Origin: Streptomyces sp. NBC_01460
GTDB taxonomy: Bacteria; Actinomycetota; Actinomycetes; Streptomycetales; Streptomycetaceae
Length of the DNA stretch: 64,000 nt
Assembly: GCF_036227405.1 (NCBI RefSeq)
Contig: NZ_CP109473.1
Location: 3,968,001-4,032,000 of the forward strand
Direction: 5' to 3'
Shown: one piece after another, positions 51,370 to 59,979 of the stretch
How the letters are laid out: each line of letters opens with the position of its first letter
Position numbering within the stretch: position 1 is the stretch's first letter
Notes under the pieces: model-generated
Databases searched by the model: none
What the model saw: the letters and a program-made list of their open reading frames with translations, nothing else
Told to the model about the DNA's origin: nothing
Translations under genes and position numbers: made by a program

Positions 51370-53216
51370 GCCGCACCGCCCTTCTGGTCCTTCTCGTCGT
51401 CCACGATCTCGGCGTCGACGACGTCGTCGTCCTTGGCCTGACCGTCGCCCGGCGCCTCGGCACCCGGCTCGGCGCCCTCGGACTGGGCGTTGGCGTACAT
51501 CGCCTGGCCCAGCTTCTGGGAGACGGCCGCGACCTTCTCGGTGGCGGTACGGATCTCGGCGGTGTCCTCGCCCTTGAGCTTCTCCTTCAGCTCGGTGAGC
51601 GCGGTCTCCACCTCCGTCTTCACGTCACCGGGGACCTTGTCCTCGTTGTCCTTGAGGAACTTCTCCGTCTGGTAGACGAGCTGCTCGCCCTGGTTGCGCG
51701 ACTCGGCGGCCTCACGACGGCGGTGGTCCTCGTCGGCGTACTGCTCGGCCTCTTCGCGCATCCGGTTGACCTCGTCCTTCGGCAGCGAGGAGCCACCGGT
51801 GACGGTCATCTTCTGCTCCTTGCCGGTGCCGAGGTCCTTGGCGGCGACGTGCATGATGCCGTTGGCGTCGATGTCGAAGGCGACCTCGATCTGCGGCACG
51901 CCACGCGGGGCCGGCGGCAGGCCGGTGAGCTCGAACATCCCGAGCTTCTTGTTGTACGCCGCGATCTCGCGCTCGCCCTGGTAGACCTGGATCTGCACGG
52001 ACGGCTGGTTGTCCTCGGCCGTCGTGAAGATCTCGGAACGCTTGGTCGGGATCGTGGTGTTGCGCTCGATGAGCTTGGTCATGATCCCTCCCTTGGTCTC
52101 GATGCCGAGGGACAGCGGGGTCACGTCGAGGAGCAGGACGTCCTTGACCTCACCCTTGAGGACGCCGGCCTGGAGCGAGGCGCCGATGGCGACGACCTCG
52201 TCCGGGTTCACACCCTTGTTGGCGTCCTGGCCGCCCGTGAGCTCCTTGACGAGCTCGGCGACGGCCGGCATACGGGTCGAGCCACCGACGAGAACGACGT
52301 GGTCGATCTCGGAGAGCTGGATGCCCGCGTCCTTGATGACGTTGTGGAAGGGGCTCTTGCAGCGGTCCAGGAGGTCCGCGGTCAGCTGCTGGAACTGCGA
52401 GCGCGTGAGCTTCTCGTCCAGGTGCAGCGGGCCCTCGGCGGACGCCGTGATGTAGGGCAGGTTGATGGTGGTCTCGGTCGAGGACGAGAGCTCGATCTTC
52501 GCCTTCTCCGCGGCCTCGCGGAGACGCTGGAGAGCCATCTTGTCCTTGGAGAGGTCCACGCCGTGCCCGTTGGCGAACTGCTTCACCAGGTAGTCGACGA
52601 CCCGCTGGTCCCAGTCGTCACCACCGAGGTGGTTGTCACCGTTGGTGGCCTTCACCTCGACGACGCCGTCGCCGATCTCCAGGAGGGACACGTCGAAGGT
52701 GCCGCCACCGAGGTCGAAGACGAGGATCGTCTGGTCGTCCTTGTCGAGGCCGTACGCCAGGGCGGCGGCGGTCGGCTCGTTGACGATGCGCAGGACGTTC
52801 AGGCCCGCGATCTCACCGGCCTCCTTCGTCGCCTGACGCTCGGAGTCGTTGAAGTACGCCGGGACGGTGATCACCGCGTCGGCGACCTTCTCGCCCAGGT
52901 AGGACTCGGCGTCGCGCTTCAGCTTCTGCAGGATGAAGGCGCTCATCTGCTGCGGGTTGAAGTTCTTGCCGTCGATCTCGATCTTCCAGTCAGTGCCCAT
53001 GTGGCGCTTGACCGAACGGATCGTCCTGTCGACGTTGGTGACCGCCTGGCGCTTGGCGACCTCGCCGACGAGCACCTCGCCGTTCTTGGCGAAGGCGACG
53101 ACGGACGGCGTGGTCCTGGCGCCTTCGGCGTTGGTGATGACGGTGGGCTCGCCGCCTTCGAGAACGCTGACGACGGAGTTAGTCGTGCCCAGGTCGATGC
53201 CGACCGCACGTGCCAT
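51366..53216 (-). CDS. dnaK: Chaperone DnaK (Hsp70)
   Basis: 616 residues. ATPase domain with [25 protein letters not shown] and [13 protein letters not shown] signatures; substrate domain with [33 protein letters not shown]; acidic C-terminal tail ending [14 protein letters not shown]. First gene of the operon dnaK-grpE-dnaJ-hspR; a perfect HAIR box lies just upstream. ATG at 53216 with GGAGGAAT upstream. Confidence 0.98.
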   Translation of the reverse strand: MARAVGIDLGTTNSVVSVLEGGEPTVITNAEGARTTPSVVAFAKNGEVLVGEVAKRQAVTNVDRTIRSVKRHMGTDWKIEIDGKNFNPQQMSAFILQKLKRDAESYLGEKVADAVITVPAYFNDSERQATKEAGEIAGLNVLRIVNEPTAAALAYGLDKDDQTILVFDLGGGTFDVSLLEIGDGVVEVKATNGDNHLGGDDWDQRVVDYLVKQFANGHGVDLSKDKMALQRLREAAEKAKIELSSSTETTINLPYITASAEGPLHLDEKLTRSQFQQLTADLLDRCKSPFHNVIKDAGIQLSEIDHVVLVGGSTRMPAVAELVKELTGGQDANKGVNPDEVVAIGASLQAGVLKGEVKDVLLLDVTPLSLGIETKGGIMTKLIERNTTIPTKRSEIFTTAEDNQPSVQIQVYQGEREIAAYNKKLGMFELTGLPPAPRGVPQIEVAFDIDANGIMHVAAKDLGTGKEQKMTVTGGSSLPKDEVNRMREEAEQYADEDHRRREAAESRNQGEQLVYQTEKFLKDNEDKVPGDVKTEVETALTELKEKLKGEDTAEIRTATEKVAAVSQKLGQAMYANAQSEGAEPGAEAPGDGQAKDDDVVDAEIVDDEKDQKGGAA

Positions 53217-53237
53217 TTCAATTCCTCCAACTGACTA

Positions 53238-53258
53238 CTTGAGTGGATCTGACTCAAG
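53238..53258 (-). promoter_or_regulatory. HAIR box (HspR operator) of dnaK
   Basis: CTTGAGT-N7-ACTCAAG, an exact HAIR consensus, 22-42 bases upstream of the dnaK start. Binding of HspR here is established for S. coelicolor. Confidence 0.96.
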
Positions 53259-53291
53259 GATGCATGACACCCACCCCGGAGTCAAAGGACC

Positions 53292-53308
53292 TGAGCCACT
53301 TACGCTCA
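53292..53308 (-). promoter_or_regulatory. Second, degenerate HAIR-like repeat upstream of dnaK
   Basis: TGAGC-N7-GCTCA, same 7-base spacing as a HAIR box but with one changed base per arm. HspR is known to contact more than one inverted repeat in the S. coelicolor dnaK promoter; this copy may be such a secondary site. Confidence 0.55.
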
Positions 53309-53515
53309 ACTTATGTGCTCACACGCCCACTGACCTGGTGTTTTCCGCCCACCGGAACTGATCTGGACGCGTCGGGGCGGACGCGATCCGCGACACCCGG
53401 ATGCGCGGCACGTCACACACACCACGTCCCACCCTCGCACCATGGGATCGTTCTGTCACAAAATGCAGCGAGACGGTCATACCGTCACACACGTCACCGA
53501 CTTCGGGCAGGTGCC

Positions 53516-54241
53516 ATGCGGTACGCGAAGCAGGCTGCGGCACGGCGGACTCGCCGTCCCGCCAGGTCCGCCAGGTCCGCCAGGTCCGCCATGACCAGGG
53601 CGGTGCGCGCCGTCGGCCGCTCCCCCCGTGCCGCCGCGGCGATCGCGTCGGCGGAGCGCGTCACCGGCGCCCTGGCGGCCGTCACCCTCAAGAGGAGCCT
53701 GGACATCGCGCTCGGCTCGGTGCTGCTGCTCCTCGCGTCCCCCGCACTCACCCTCGCCGCCCTCACCCTCTCCCTGCGGCCACCGTGCGGCCGGGGAGAT
53801 GTTCTGACGCGCGAGACCCGGGTCGGCCTGGGCGGCCACCCCTTCGAACTGCGCTCACTGCGCACCCGGCGGCTCGGGCTCGGCGCCCTGTCCCGGCTGC
53901 CCCACGTCGTGAGGGGGGAGCTGTCCCTGGTCGGCCCGACGCCCCTCACACCGGACGAAACCGCCCTGCTCGGACCCGCCGCGGGGCACTGGCGGCAGAA
54001 CCTCCGCCCCGGCCTGACCGGTCTGGCCCAGGTACGCGCCCGCTCCGGAATGCCCTGGGACGAACCCGCCCTCCTGGACGCGCACTACGCAGAGCATCAT
54101 GGAACAGGGCTCGACCTGGCGATCCTGGCGCAATCCGTACGCATCCCCCTACGTGCGGCCGTACGCCGACGACGGAGCCGGGGGAAGGCTCACCTGAGCG
54201 ACACAGATCACCGCCTGCCCGGCTACAGCGTGGCGGAATAA
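53516..54241 (+). CDS. Shortened bacterial sugar transferase-like protein
   Basis: 241 residues from ATG 53516 (MRYAKQAAARRTRRPARSARSARS; the ARS repeat is a 9-bp DNA iteration). The core matches polyprenyl-phosphate sugar transferases: LKRSLDIALGSVLLLLASPALTLAAL (membrane-entering helix), ETRVGLGGHPFELRSLRT, RLPHVVRGELSLVGPTPLTPDE and LRPGLTGLAQVRARSG. Compared with the family, about 40 residues between LRT and RLPHVV are missing, including the SLDELPQ segment with its catalytic Asp-Glu. So it is a condensed, possibly inactive relative. Linked to dnaK by divergence only. Confidence 0.75.
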   Translation: MRYAKQAAARRTRRPARSARSARSAMTRAVRAVGRSPRAAAAIASAERVTGALAAVTLKRSLDIALGSVLLLLASPALTLAALTLSLRPPCGRGDVLTRETRVGLGGHPFELRSLRTRRLGLGALSRLPHVVRGELSLVGPTPLTPDETALLGPAAGHWRQNLRPGLTGLAQVRARSGMPWDEPALLDAHYAEHHGTGLDLAILAQSVRIPLRAAVRRRRSRGKAHLSDTDHRLPGYSVAE

Positions 54242-54263
54242 GTGGATAGTGTCAGCACAGACT

Positions 54264-54286
54264 GATTAAGTTACTGCTTAGTAATC
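54264..54286 (+). promoter_or_regulatory. TTACT-GCTT-AGTAA repeat upstream of the Fe-S oxidoreductase
   Basis: TTACT-GCTT-AGTAA (54271-54284) within GATTA...TAATC outer arms (54264-54286), in a strikingly AT-rich patch 48-70 bases before the oxidoreductase ATG. TetR-type regulators use sites of this shape; no regulator is adjacent. Confidence 0.55.
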
Positions 54287-54333
54287 ACTTGTACGCGCTC
54301 GATCCCACCCTCGCAGGCCCGAGGAGCCCCCAA

Positions 54334-56601
54334 ATGCAACTCGCCGCGATCATCGTGTCGCTGGTTCTGATCGTGGTCGGCGTGGCACTTTTCGCCCGCG
54401 CCCTCCTGCAGATCTACACCTTCATGCGGCTCGGCCAGAACGTGCCCGCAGGCACCCGCACCGATGAACCCGTGCAGCGCACCGTCACCGTGGCCAAGGA
54501 GTTCCTCGGCCACACCCGGATGAACCGCTGGGGCATCGTCGGTGTCGCGCACTGGTTCGTGGCGGTGGGCTTCTTCTCGCTGCTGCTGACGATCGTCAAC
54601 GCCATCGGCCAGCTGTTCCAGGCCGACTGGCTGCTGCCGATCGTCGGCGAGTGGGCGCCGTACAACGTCTTCGTCGAGTTCATCGGGACGATGACGGTGC
54701 TCGGCATCGCGGTCCTGATCGTGATCCGCCAGCTCAGCAGGCCGGACAAGCCGGGCCGCAAGTCCCGCTTCGCGGGATCCAACTTCGGCCAGGCGTACTT
54801 CGTCGAGGCCGTCATCCTCATCGTCGGCGTCTGCATCTTCATGCTGCACGCCCTCGAAGGCGCCCAGCACCACGTGAACAGCTACGAGGCGTCGTTCTTC
54901 ATCTCGTACCCGGTGGTCTCCTGGTTCAGGGGCATGGACCTCTCCACGCTCCAGAACCTCACGTACTTCTTCGCCGGCCTGAAGATCGCGACGTCCTTCA
55001 TCTGGATGATCACGGTCGCCCTGAAGACCGACATGGGTGTCGCCTGGCACCGCTTCCTCGCCTTCCCGAACATCTGGTTCAAGCGGAACGCCGACGGCGC
55101 GGTCTCGCTCGGCGCCCTGCTGCCGATGACCTCGGGCGGCAAGGAGATCGACTGGGAGGACCCGGGCGAGGACGACACCTTCGGTGTCTCCCAGGTCGAG
55201 CAGTTCTCCTGGAAGGGCATCCTCGACTTCTCGACCTGCACCGAGTGCGGCCGCTGCCAGTCGCAGTGCCCCGCCTGGAACACCGGCAAGCCGCTCTCCC
55301 CGAAGCTCCTGATCATGTCCCTGCGCGACCACGCGCACGCCAAGGCGCCGTACCTGCTGGCCGGCGGCGGCAAGGACATGGAGGGCAACGAGAAGGCCAC
55401 CGCGGAGCAGCTCAAGGACGTCCCCGCGGCCGCGCTCGCGGAGGCCGAGCGCCCCCTCATCGGCACCGCCGAGGAGAACGGCGTCATCGACCCCGACGTG
55501 CTGTGGTCCTGCACCACCTGCGGTGCGTGCGTGGAGCAGTGCCCGGTCGACATCGAGCACATCGACCACATCGTCGACATGCGCCGCTACCAGGTGATGA
55601 TCGAGTCCGCGTTCCCGTCCGAGGCGGGCACGATGCTCAAGAACCTGGAGAAGAAGGGCAACCCCTGGGGGCTCGCCAAGAAGCAGCGCGTCGAGTGGAC
55701 CAAGGAGGTCGACTTCGAGGTCCCGATCGTCGGCAAGGACGTCGAGGACCTCAGCGAGATCGACTACCTGTACTGGGTCGGCTGCGCGGGCGCCCTCGAG
55801 GACCGCGCCAAGAAGACGACGAAGGCCTTCGCGGAGCTCCTCCACATCGCGGGCGTCAAGTTCGCGATCATGGGCGGCGACGAGAAGTGCACCGGTGACT
55901 CCGCCCGCCGCCTCGGCAACGAGCCGCTGTTCCAGCAGCTCGGCCAGGAGAACGTCGCGATGCTCAACATGGCGTTCGGCGAGGACGACGAGGACGACTC
56001 CACCAAGAAGTCGAAGGCCTCGAAGAAGATCGTCGCGACCTGCCCGCACTGCTTCAACACCATCGCGAACGAGTACCCGCAGCTCGGCGGCGAGTACGAG
56101 GTCATCCACCACACGCAGCTGCTCCAGCACCTGGTGGACGAGGGCAAGCTGATCCCCGTGACGCCGGTCGAGGGTCTGATCACGTACCACGACCCCTGCT
56201 ACCTGGGCCGTCACAACAAGATCTACACGCCCCCGCGCGAGATCATCGCGAAGGTCCCGGGTCTGCGGAACGAGGAGATGCACCGCCACAAGGAGCGCGG
56301 CTTCTGCTGCGGCGCCGGTGGTGCCCGGATGTGGATGGAGGAGCGGATCGGCAAGCGCATCAACAACGAGCGTGTCGACGAAGCCCTCTCGCTCAACCCG
56401 GACATCGTCTCCACCGCGTGCCCGTTCTGCCTCGTCATGCTGACCGACTCGGTCAACGGCAAGAAGAACGACGGTCAGGCGAAGGAGTCGGTACAGGTCG
56501 TCGACGTCTCGCAGCTGCTCCTGGAGTCGGTGAAGACACCCGCCGACCCGGCGGACGACGCGGAGACGGCCGACCAGCCGGAACCGGAGCCCGTCCAGTA
56601 A
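54334..56601 (+). CDS. Membrane Fe-S oxidoreductase (EtfD/HdrD-like, probable ETF:menaquinone oxidoreductase)
   Basis: 755 residues from ATG 54334 (MQLAAIIVSLVLIVVGVALF), set by GAGGAG eight bases upstream. N-terminal half: six or so TM segments of the nitrate-reductase-gamma type (haem-binding His in AHWFVAVGFFSLL). Then two [4Fe-4S] motifs, CTECGRCQSQCP (Cys302-312) and CTTCGACVEQCP (Cys393-403), and two CCG domains (WVGCAGALEDRAKKTT...GDEKCTGDSARRLGNE; CPHCFNTIANEYP; HDPCYLGRHNKIY; GFCCGAGGARMWMEE). This is the layout of mycobacterial Rv0338c (EtfD), which passes electrons from fatty-acid beta-oxidation via ETF to menaquinone, and Rv0338c also sits near dnaK. Confidence 0.9.
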   Translation: MQLAAIIVSLVLIVVGVALFARALLQIYTFMRLGQNVPAGTRTDEPVQRTVTVAKEFLGHTRMNRWGIVGVAHWFVAVGFFSLLLTIVNAIGQLFQADWLLPIVGEWAPYNVFVEFIGTMTVLGIAVLIVIRQLSRPDKPGRKSRFAGSNFGQAYFVEAVILIVGVCIFMLHALEGAQHHVNSYEASFFISYPVVSWFRGMDLSTLQNLTYFFAGLKIATSFIWMITVALKTDMGVAWHRFLAFPNIWFKRNADGAVSLGALLPMTSGGKEIDWEDPGEDDTFGVSQVEQFSWKGILDFSTCTECGRCQSQCPAWNTGKPLSPKLLIMSLRDHAHAKAPYLLAGGGKDMEGNEKATAEQLKDVPAAALAEAERPLIGTAEENGVIDPDVLWSCTTCGACVEQCPVDIEHIDHIVDMRRYQVMIESAFPSEAGTMLKNLEKKGNPWGLAKKQRVEWTKEVDFEVPIVGKDVEDLSEIDYLYWVGCAGALEDRAKKTTKAFAELLHIAGVKFAIMGGDEKCTGDSARRLGNEPLFQQLGQENVAMLNMAFGEDDEDDSTKKSKASKKIVATCPHCFNTIANEYPQLGGEYEVIHHTQLLQHLVDEGKLIPVTPVEGLITYHDPCYLGRHNKIYTPPREIIAKVPGLRNEEMHRHKERGFCCGAGGARMWMEERIGKRINNERVDEALSLNPDIVSTACPFCLVMLTDSVNGKKNDGQAKESVQVVDVSQLLLESVKTPADPADDAETADQPEPEPVQ

Positions 56602-56619
56602 CCGTCGTCTCCACCCACG

Positions 56620-56660
56620 GAAGCGGCCGGACCTGCCTCGGGGGCAGGACCGGCCGCTTC
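56620..56660 (+). terminator. Terminator of the Fe-S oxidoreductase gene
   Basis: GAAGCGGCCGG-a-CCTGCC stem (56620-56637) with GGCAGG-a-CCGGCCGCTTC (56643-56660), 17 pairs plus one A-A mismatch, five-base loop, 18 bases past the stop. Confidence 0.88.
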
Positions 56661-56864
56661 GGTCTGTCCCGCCCCTCCGTGACGTGCTCCGGGAGGCCCC
56701 CGGGGGCGTGCTCCATGAGGCGCTCGGGAGGCGCTCGCGGAGGCGCTCCGGGATGGGGCAGACCCCCCGGGGTACCCCTAGGGGATGTCACAGCTAGGCC
56801 GCAATGGGGCCCGTGTTCCCCTGGCCCCCACACCGCACCCGCGCGGACCAGGTACGTTCGATGT

Positions 56865-57794
56865 GTGGCTGGATTCAGGATCGGACGCGGCCGGGACAAC
56901 CGCACACCGCAACAACACCCGCAGCAGCAGCAACAGCCGTACGGCGCGCAGGCATCACCGCCGCCGCACGGCGGGCAGCCGTGGCCCCCGGCAGGAGGCA
57001 ACGGCGCACCGTACGGCGGCCCTCAGGGCGCCCCGTACAGCGGCGGGCACGGCGGCAACGGACACGGGGGTGGGCAGGGACACAGAGGCGGGCACGGCGA
57101 ACCGGAGTACTTCGGCGAACCGCACCACCAGCCGTCGCAGCAGGACCCGTACGCCAACGCCCCGGGTCACACCCAGGCGTTCAGCATCAACGAGGACCCG
57201 TACGGCGACGGCAGCACCTACCAGGCCGGCAACGCCCCGGCGCAGCCCTCCGGGCCGCGGCTCCACTGGAAGCAGCTGCTGAGCGGCATCGTGATGCGGC
57301 CGGGACCGACGTTCTGGCAGATGCGCGACTACCCCGTCTGGGGCCCCGCGATCGTCGTCACGTTCGTCTACGGCCTGCTCGCGCTCTTCGGCTTCGACCA
57401 GGCACGCGACGAGGCGATCCACGCGGAGGTCTCGACGGCCGCCCCGTACGTGATCTTCACGGGCCTCGGCTTCGTCGTCGGTGGCCTGGTCCTCGGCGCG
57501 GTCACCCACACCCTGGCCCGCCAGCTCGGCGGCACGGGCTCCTGGCAGCCGACCGTGGGCCTGTCGATGCTCATCATGTCGATCACGGACGCACCCCGGC
57601 TGATCTTCGCCCTGTTCCTCGGCGGCGAGAACTCCCTGGTGCAGATCCTCGGCTGGATCACCTGGCTGGCCGCCGGAGCGCTGTTCACCTCCATGGTGAG
57701 CAAGTCCCACGACCTGCCGTGGCCGAAGGCCCTGGGCGCCTCGGCCATCCAGCTGATCGCGCTGCTCTCGATCATCAAGCTCGGCACGATCTGA
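56865..57794 (+). CDS. Yip1-like membrane protein
   Basis: 309 residues from GTG 56865 (VAGFRIGRGRDNRTPQQH). First ~125 residues are Gly/Pro/Gln/His-rich and disordered; the rest has about five TM segments (WGPAIVVTFVYGLLALFGF; YVIFTGLGFVVGGLVLGAV; TVGLSMLIMSITDAPRLIF; VQILGWITWLAAGALF; ASAIQLIALLSII) with LLSGIVMRPGPTFWQMRDYPVWG before the first, as in bacterial Yip1 proteins. Function unknown. The start is uncertain: no strong ribosome site, and the GTG could be used on a leaderless message. Confidence 0.82.
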   Translation: MAGFRIGRGRDNRTPQQHPQQQQQPYGAQASPPPHGGQPWPPAGGNGAPYGGPQGAPYSGGHGGNGHGGGQGHRGGHGEPEYFGEPHHQPSQQDPYANAPGHTQAFSINEDPYGDGSTYQAGNAPAQPSGPRLHWKQLLSGIVMRPGPTFWQMRDYPVWGPAIVVTFVYGLLALFGFDQARDEAIHAEVSTAAPYVIFTGLGFVVGGLVLGAVTHTLARQLGGTGSWQPTVGLSMLIMSITDAPRLIFALFLGGENSLVQILGWITWLAAGALFTSMVSKSHDLPWPKALGASAIQLIALLSIIKLGTI

Positions 57795-57804
57795 CCCGAC
57801 GCGC

Positions 57805-57841
57805 AGGAGGGGCCCCGGTGCACGGCACCGGGGCCCCTCCT
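57805..57841. terminator. Bidirectional terminator
   Basis: Perfect 17-bp stem (57805-57821 with 57825-57841) and a three-base loop between the convergent Yip1-like and phosphoribosyltransferase genes. Confidence 0.92.
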
Positions 57842-57863
57842 GTCGTCTCCGGCGCGCGCGTGC

Positions 57864-58364
57864 CTAGGAGTCGAGAACCTGACCCTCACGGCGCACGACG
57901 GGCTTCTCCACGCTCCACGGGAAGTTGATCCACTGATCGGTCTTCTTCCACACGTACTCGCACTTCACGAGCGAATGCGGCTTCTCGTAGATCACCGCGC
58001 TGCGCACCTCGGCCACATGGTCGATGCAGAAGTCACGGACCAGCTTCAGCGTCTTCCCTGTGTCGGCGACGTCGTCGGCGATGAGGACCTTCTTCTGCGA
58101 GAAGTCGATGGCGTTCGGGACGGGTGCCAGCATGACCGGCATCTCCAGCGTGGTCCCGACCCCGGTGTAGAACTCGACGTTCACCAGATGAATGTTCTTG
58201 CAGTCCAGGGCGTACGCCAGACCGCCGGCGACGAACACCCCGCCCCGCGCGATGCTCAGCACGACATCCGGCTCGTAACCGTCGTCGGCCACCGCCTGCG
58301 CCAGCTCACGTACGGCGTGCCCGAAGGCCTCGTACGTCAGATTCTCCCGAGCTTCACCAGCCAT
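57864..58364 (-). CDS. Xanthine/guanine-type phosphoribosyltransferase
   Basis: 166-residue type I PRTase: VVLSIARGGVFVAGGLAYAL, the PRPP-binding motif VLIADDVADTGKTLKLVRDF (13-residue signature) and a C-terminal hood (YEKPHSLVKCEYVWKKTDQWINFPWSVEKPVV with the Trp/Phe base-stacking residues). This fits the Gpt/hypoxanthine-guanine type that salvages purines with PRPP. Six bases downstream of dcd, so one nucleotide-metabolism operon. Specific base preference is not determined. Confidence 0.9.
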   Translation of the reverse strand: MAGEARENLTYEAFGHAVRELAQAVADDGYEPDVVLSIARGGVFVAGGLAYALDCKNIHLVNVEFYTGVGTTLEMPVMLAPVPNAIDFSQKKVLIADDVADTGKTLKLVRDFCIDHVAEVRSAVIYEKPHSLVKCEYVWKKTDQWINFPWSVEKPVVRREGQVLDS

Positions 58365-58370
58365 GCCGTA

Positions 58371-58946
58371 TCACACCTGAGTCCGATGGAAATTCATGTA
58401 AGAACGCGAGGCGGTAGGCCCTCGCTGGCCCTGATAACGCGATCCGTACCGCTCGGATCCGTACGGGAACTCGGACGACGACGTCAGCCGGAACATGCAC
58501 AGCTGGCCGATCTTCATTCCCGGCCAGAGCTTTATCGGGAGGGTCGCGAGATTCGACAGCTCAAGGGTCACGTGGCCCGAAAACCCGGGGTCGATGAAAC
58601 CTGCCGTGGAATGCGTCACCAGCCCGAGCCGCCCGAGCGAGCTCTTGCCCTCCAGCCGCGACGCGAGGTCGTCGGGGAGCGAGATGACCTCGTACGTCGA
58701 GGCCAGGACGAACTCTCCGGGGTGGAGGATGAACGCCTCGTCGCCCTCGGGCTCGACCTGACGGGTCAGGTCCACCTGCTCGACGGCGGGATCGATATGC
58801 GGATAGCGGTGGTTCTCGAACACCCGGAAGTAGCGGTCCAGCCGCACATCGATGCTCGAGGGCTGCACCATCGAGGCGTCGAACGGGTCAATGCGAACCC
58901 GCCCGGCATCGATCTCGGCCCGGAGGTCCTTATCTGAGAGAAGCAC
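58371..58946 (-). CDS. dcd: dCTP deaminase
   Basis: 191-residue trimeric enzyme converting dCTP to dUTP (or dUMP in bifunctional forms). Canonical: [94 protein letters not shown] (catalytic Glu and the trimer loop), and [16 protein letters not shown] at the end. GTG start at 58946. First gene of a two-gene operon with the PRTase. Confidence 0.97.
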   Translation of the reverse strand: MLLSDKDLRAEIDAGRVRIDPFDASMVQPSSIDVRLDRYFRVFENHRYPHIDPAVEQVDLTRQVEPEGDEAFILHPGEFVLASTYEVISLPDDLASRLEGKSSLGRLGLVTHSTAGFIDPGFSGHVTLELSNLATLPIKLWPGMKIGQLCMFRLTSSSEFPYGSERYGSRYQGQRGPTASRSYMNFHRTQV

Positions 58947-59014
58947 GCACCGAGGATACGCAGAACGCGCGAGCCGACCCCAACCGGACCGTCCCGCGCG
59001 CCTGCCTCACCCCT

Positions 59015-59188
59015 CTAGCGCTCCTCGAACGCCACAGGAACGGCCTGCCTCAACCGCGCACAGCGCGGGCAGCGGATGAGCCGCCCGGGGCCGATCCGCT
59101 CGGACCCGAGCTGCTGCATCGGGAACGACGAGGCAGCAAAAACGTGCCCTTCGGCACAGCGGACGACGGTGCGCTCCATCGACTCCAT
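59015..59188 (-). CDS. Small zinc-ribbon-like protein
   Basis: 57 residues from ATG 59188 (MESMERTVVRCAEGHVFAAS), with AAGGG five bases upstream; the longer frame reaching 59350 is not used. Cys pair in CAEGH and CPRCARLR suggest a zinc ribbon with a conserved-looking SFPMQQLGSERIGPGRLIRCPRC core. Widespread small protein in streptomycetes by recall; function unknown. Its 3' end is 68 bases from the dcd start. Confidence 0.8.
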   Translation of the reverse strand: MESMERTVVRCAEGHVFAASSFPMQQLGSERIGPGRLIRCPRCARLRQAVPVAFEER

Positions 59189-59410
59189 CAAGTCCCTTCC
59201 CCAACCAGCCATGGACGAGACCGCCACATTAGGGGATGAACGGGACGCCACTCCAGGCGGCACTCCGCCCACCCACGCTACGCCCTCAACTCCCCGCACC
59301 CGCACCCGCATCCACACCCCGGAACGCCACGCAGACCCCACGGCGAACACGCCGGGGGTCTGCGATGGGGTACAGTGTGGGACGATGCACAGCCGATCAT
59401 CAGCGTGCCT

Positions 59411-59484
59411 CGCGGGTGTAGTTTAATGGTAGAACATGAGCTTCCCAAGCTCAGAGCGCGAGTTCGATTCTCGTCACCCGCTCC
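59411..59484 (+). tRNA. tRNA-Gly (anticodon CCC)
   Basis: Acceptor arms GCGGGTG (59411-59417) and CACCCGC (59474-59480), D arm GTTTAATGGTAGAAC, anticodon stem TGAGC/GCTCA with loop TTCCCAA (anticodon CCC at 59443-59445), T arm CGAGTTCGATTCTCG, discriminator T and encoded CCA (59482-59484). All helices pair. It reads GGG codons. Confidence 0.97.
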
Positions 59485-59490
59485 ATGATG

Positions 59491-59515
59491 AAGGCCCTGG
59501 TCGGAGACCAGGGCC
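59491..59515 (+). terminator. tRNA-Gly terminator
   Basis: Stem AGGCCCTGGTC (59491-59501) with GACCAGGGCCT (59505-59515), three-base loop, followed by a T-rich CTCTTGTTGTCT tail, seven bases after the tRNA. Confidence 0.92.
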
Positions 59516-59979
59516 TCTCTTGTTGTCTAGACCTCTTTAGGGGCGGCGTGCCCTCCACGTGCCCCAAGTCGCGCGAATGCGCCACGGAAAGGCCCAGGGC
59601 ACACCTCGCGGCATCCGCGCCAGTCCGCTGGGCCAGGCAACCGCCACCCCCTCCACGAGGCAACGGTCGCCAGCCAAAGGCTGGCGCCACCCCGTCCCGG
59701 CAGCACCCCCTACACCAACAAGGACGGGTCCGCTCGGGCGGCATCCCCAGCCCAGCTCTCCCGCACCGGAGTAACCACCCAAGAGCAAAGCAGTAGACGC
59801 ACACGCAACGACCGAAGCCGCAAGTTGCGACACAGAAAATGCCGAATTACGAACTGAACGTTCCCTTGATGCCATTTCCTGATCAATAGCGAACTTTACT
59901 ACCCACGCTCACCGCATCATGCAGTTGAATTCTCGCGCATTGCGCCATTCGCGCGCGACAGGCAAAAACGGGGGTTGCA
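59516..59979. other. Gap between tRNA and accessory operon
   Basis: 464 bases without a convincing gene. The first ~260 bases remain G+C-rich with no recognisable product in any frame; from about 59780 the DNA turns AT-rich (for example 59838-59905), likely the promoter of the following operon. No integrase or second copy of the tRNA 3' end is visible in the window, so an attachment site is possible but not shown. Confidence 0.5.

Larger units (their letters stand above)
53217..53515. other. dnaK / sugar-transferase divergent region
   Basis: About 300 bases holding the dnaK promoter and HAIR elements, then the upstream region of the sugar-transferase-like gene. A small inverted repeat GACGGT-cat-ACCGTC lies at 53472-53486, 30 bases before that gene. 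No further gene seen. Confidence 0.5.

Noticed and set aside
54271..56289. 672-codon minus-strand ORF
   Set aside because: Antisense to the Fe-S oxidoreductase with its Cys motifs on the plus strand.
59516..59780. Possible decayed integrase or attachment site after the tRNA
   Set aside because: No integrase motif in any frame and no second copy of the tRNA 3' end inside the window.
59451..59804. Minus-strand ORF ending VTRIELAL over the tRNA
   Set aside because: Typical false ORF read through the complement of a tRNA gene; no ribosome site and Cys/Gly/Pro-rich composition.
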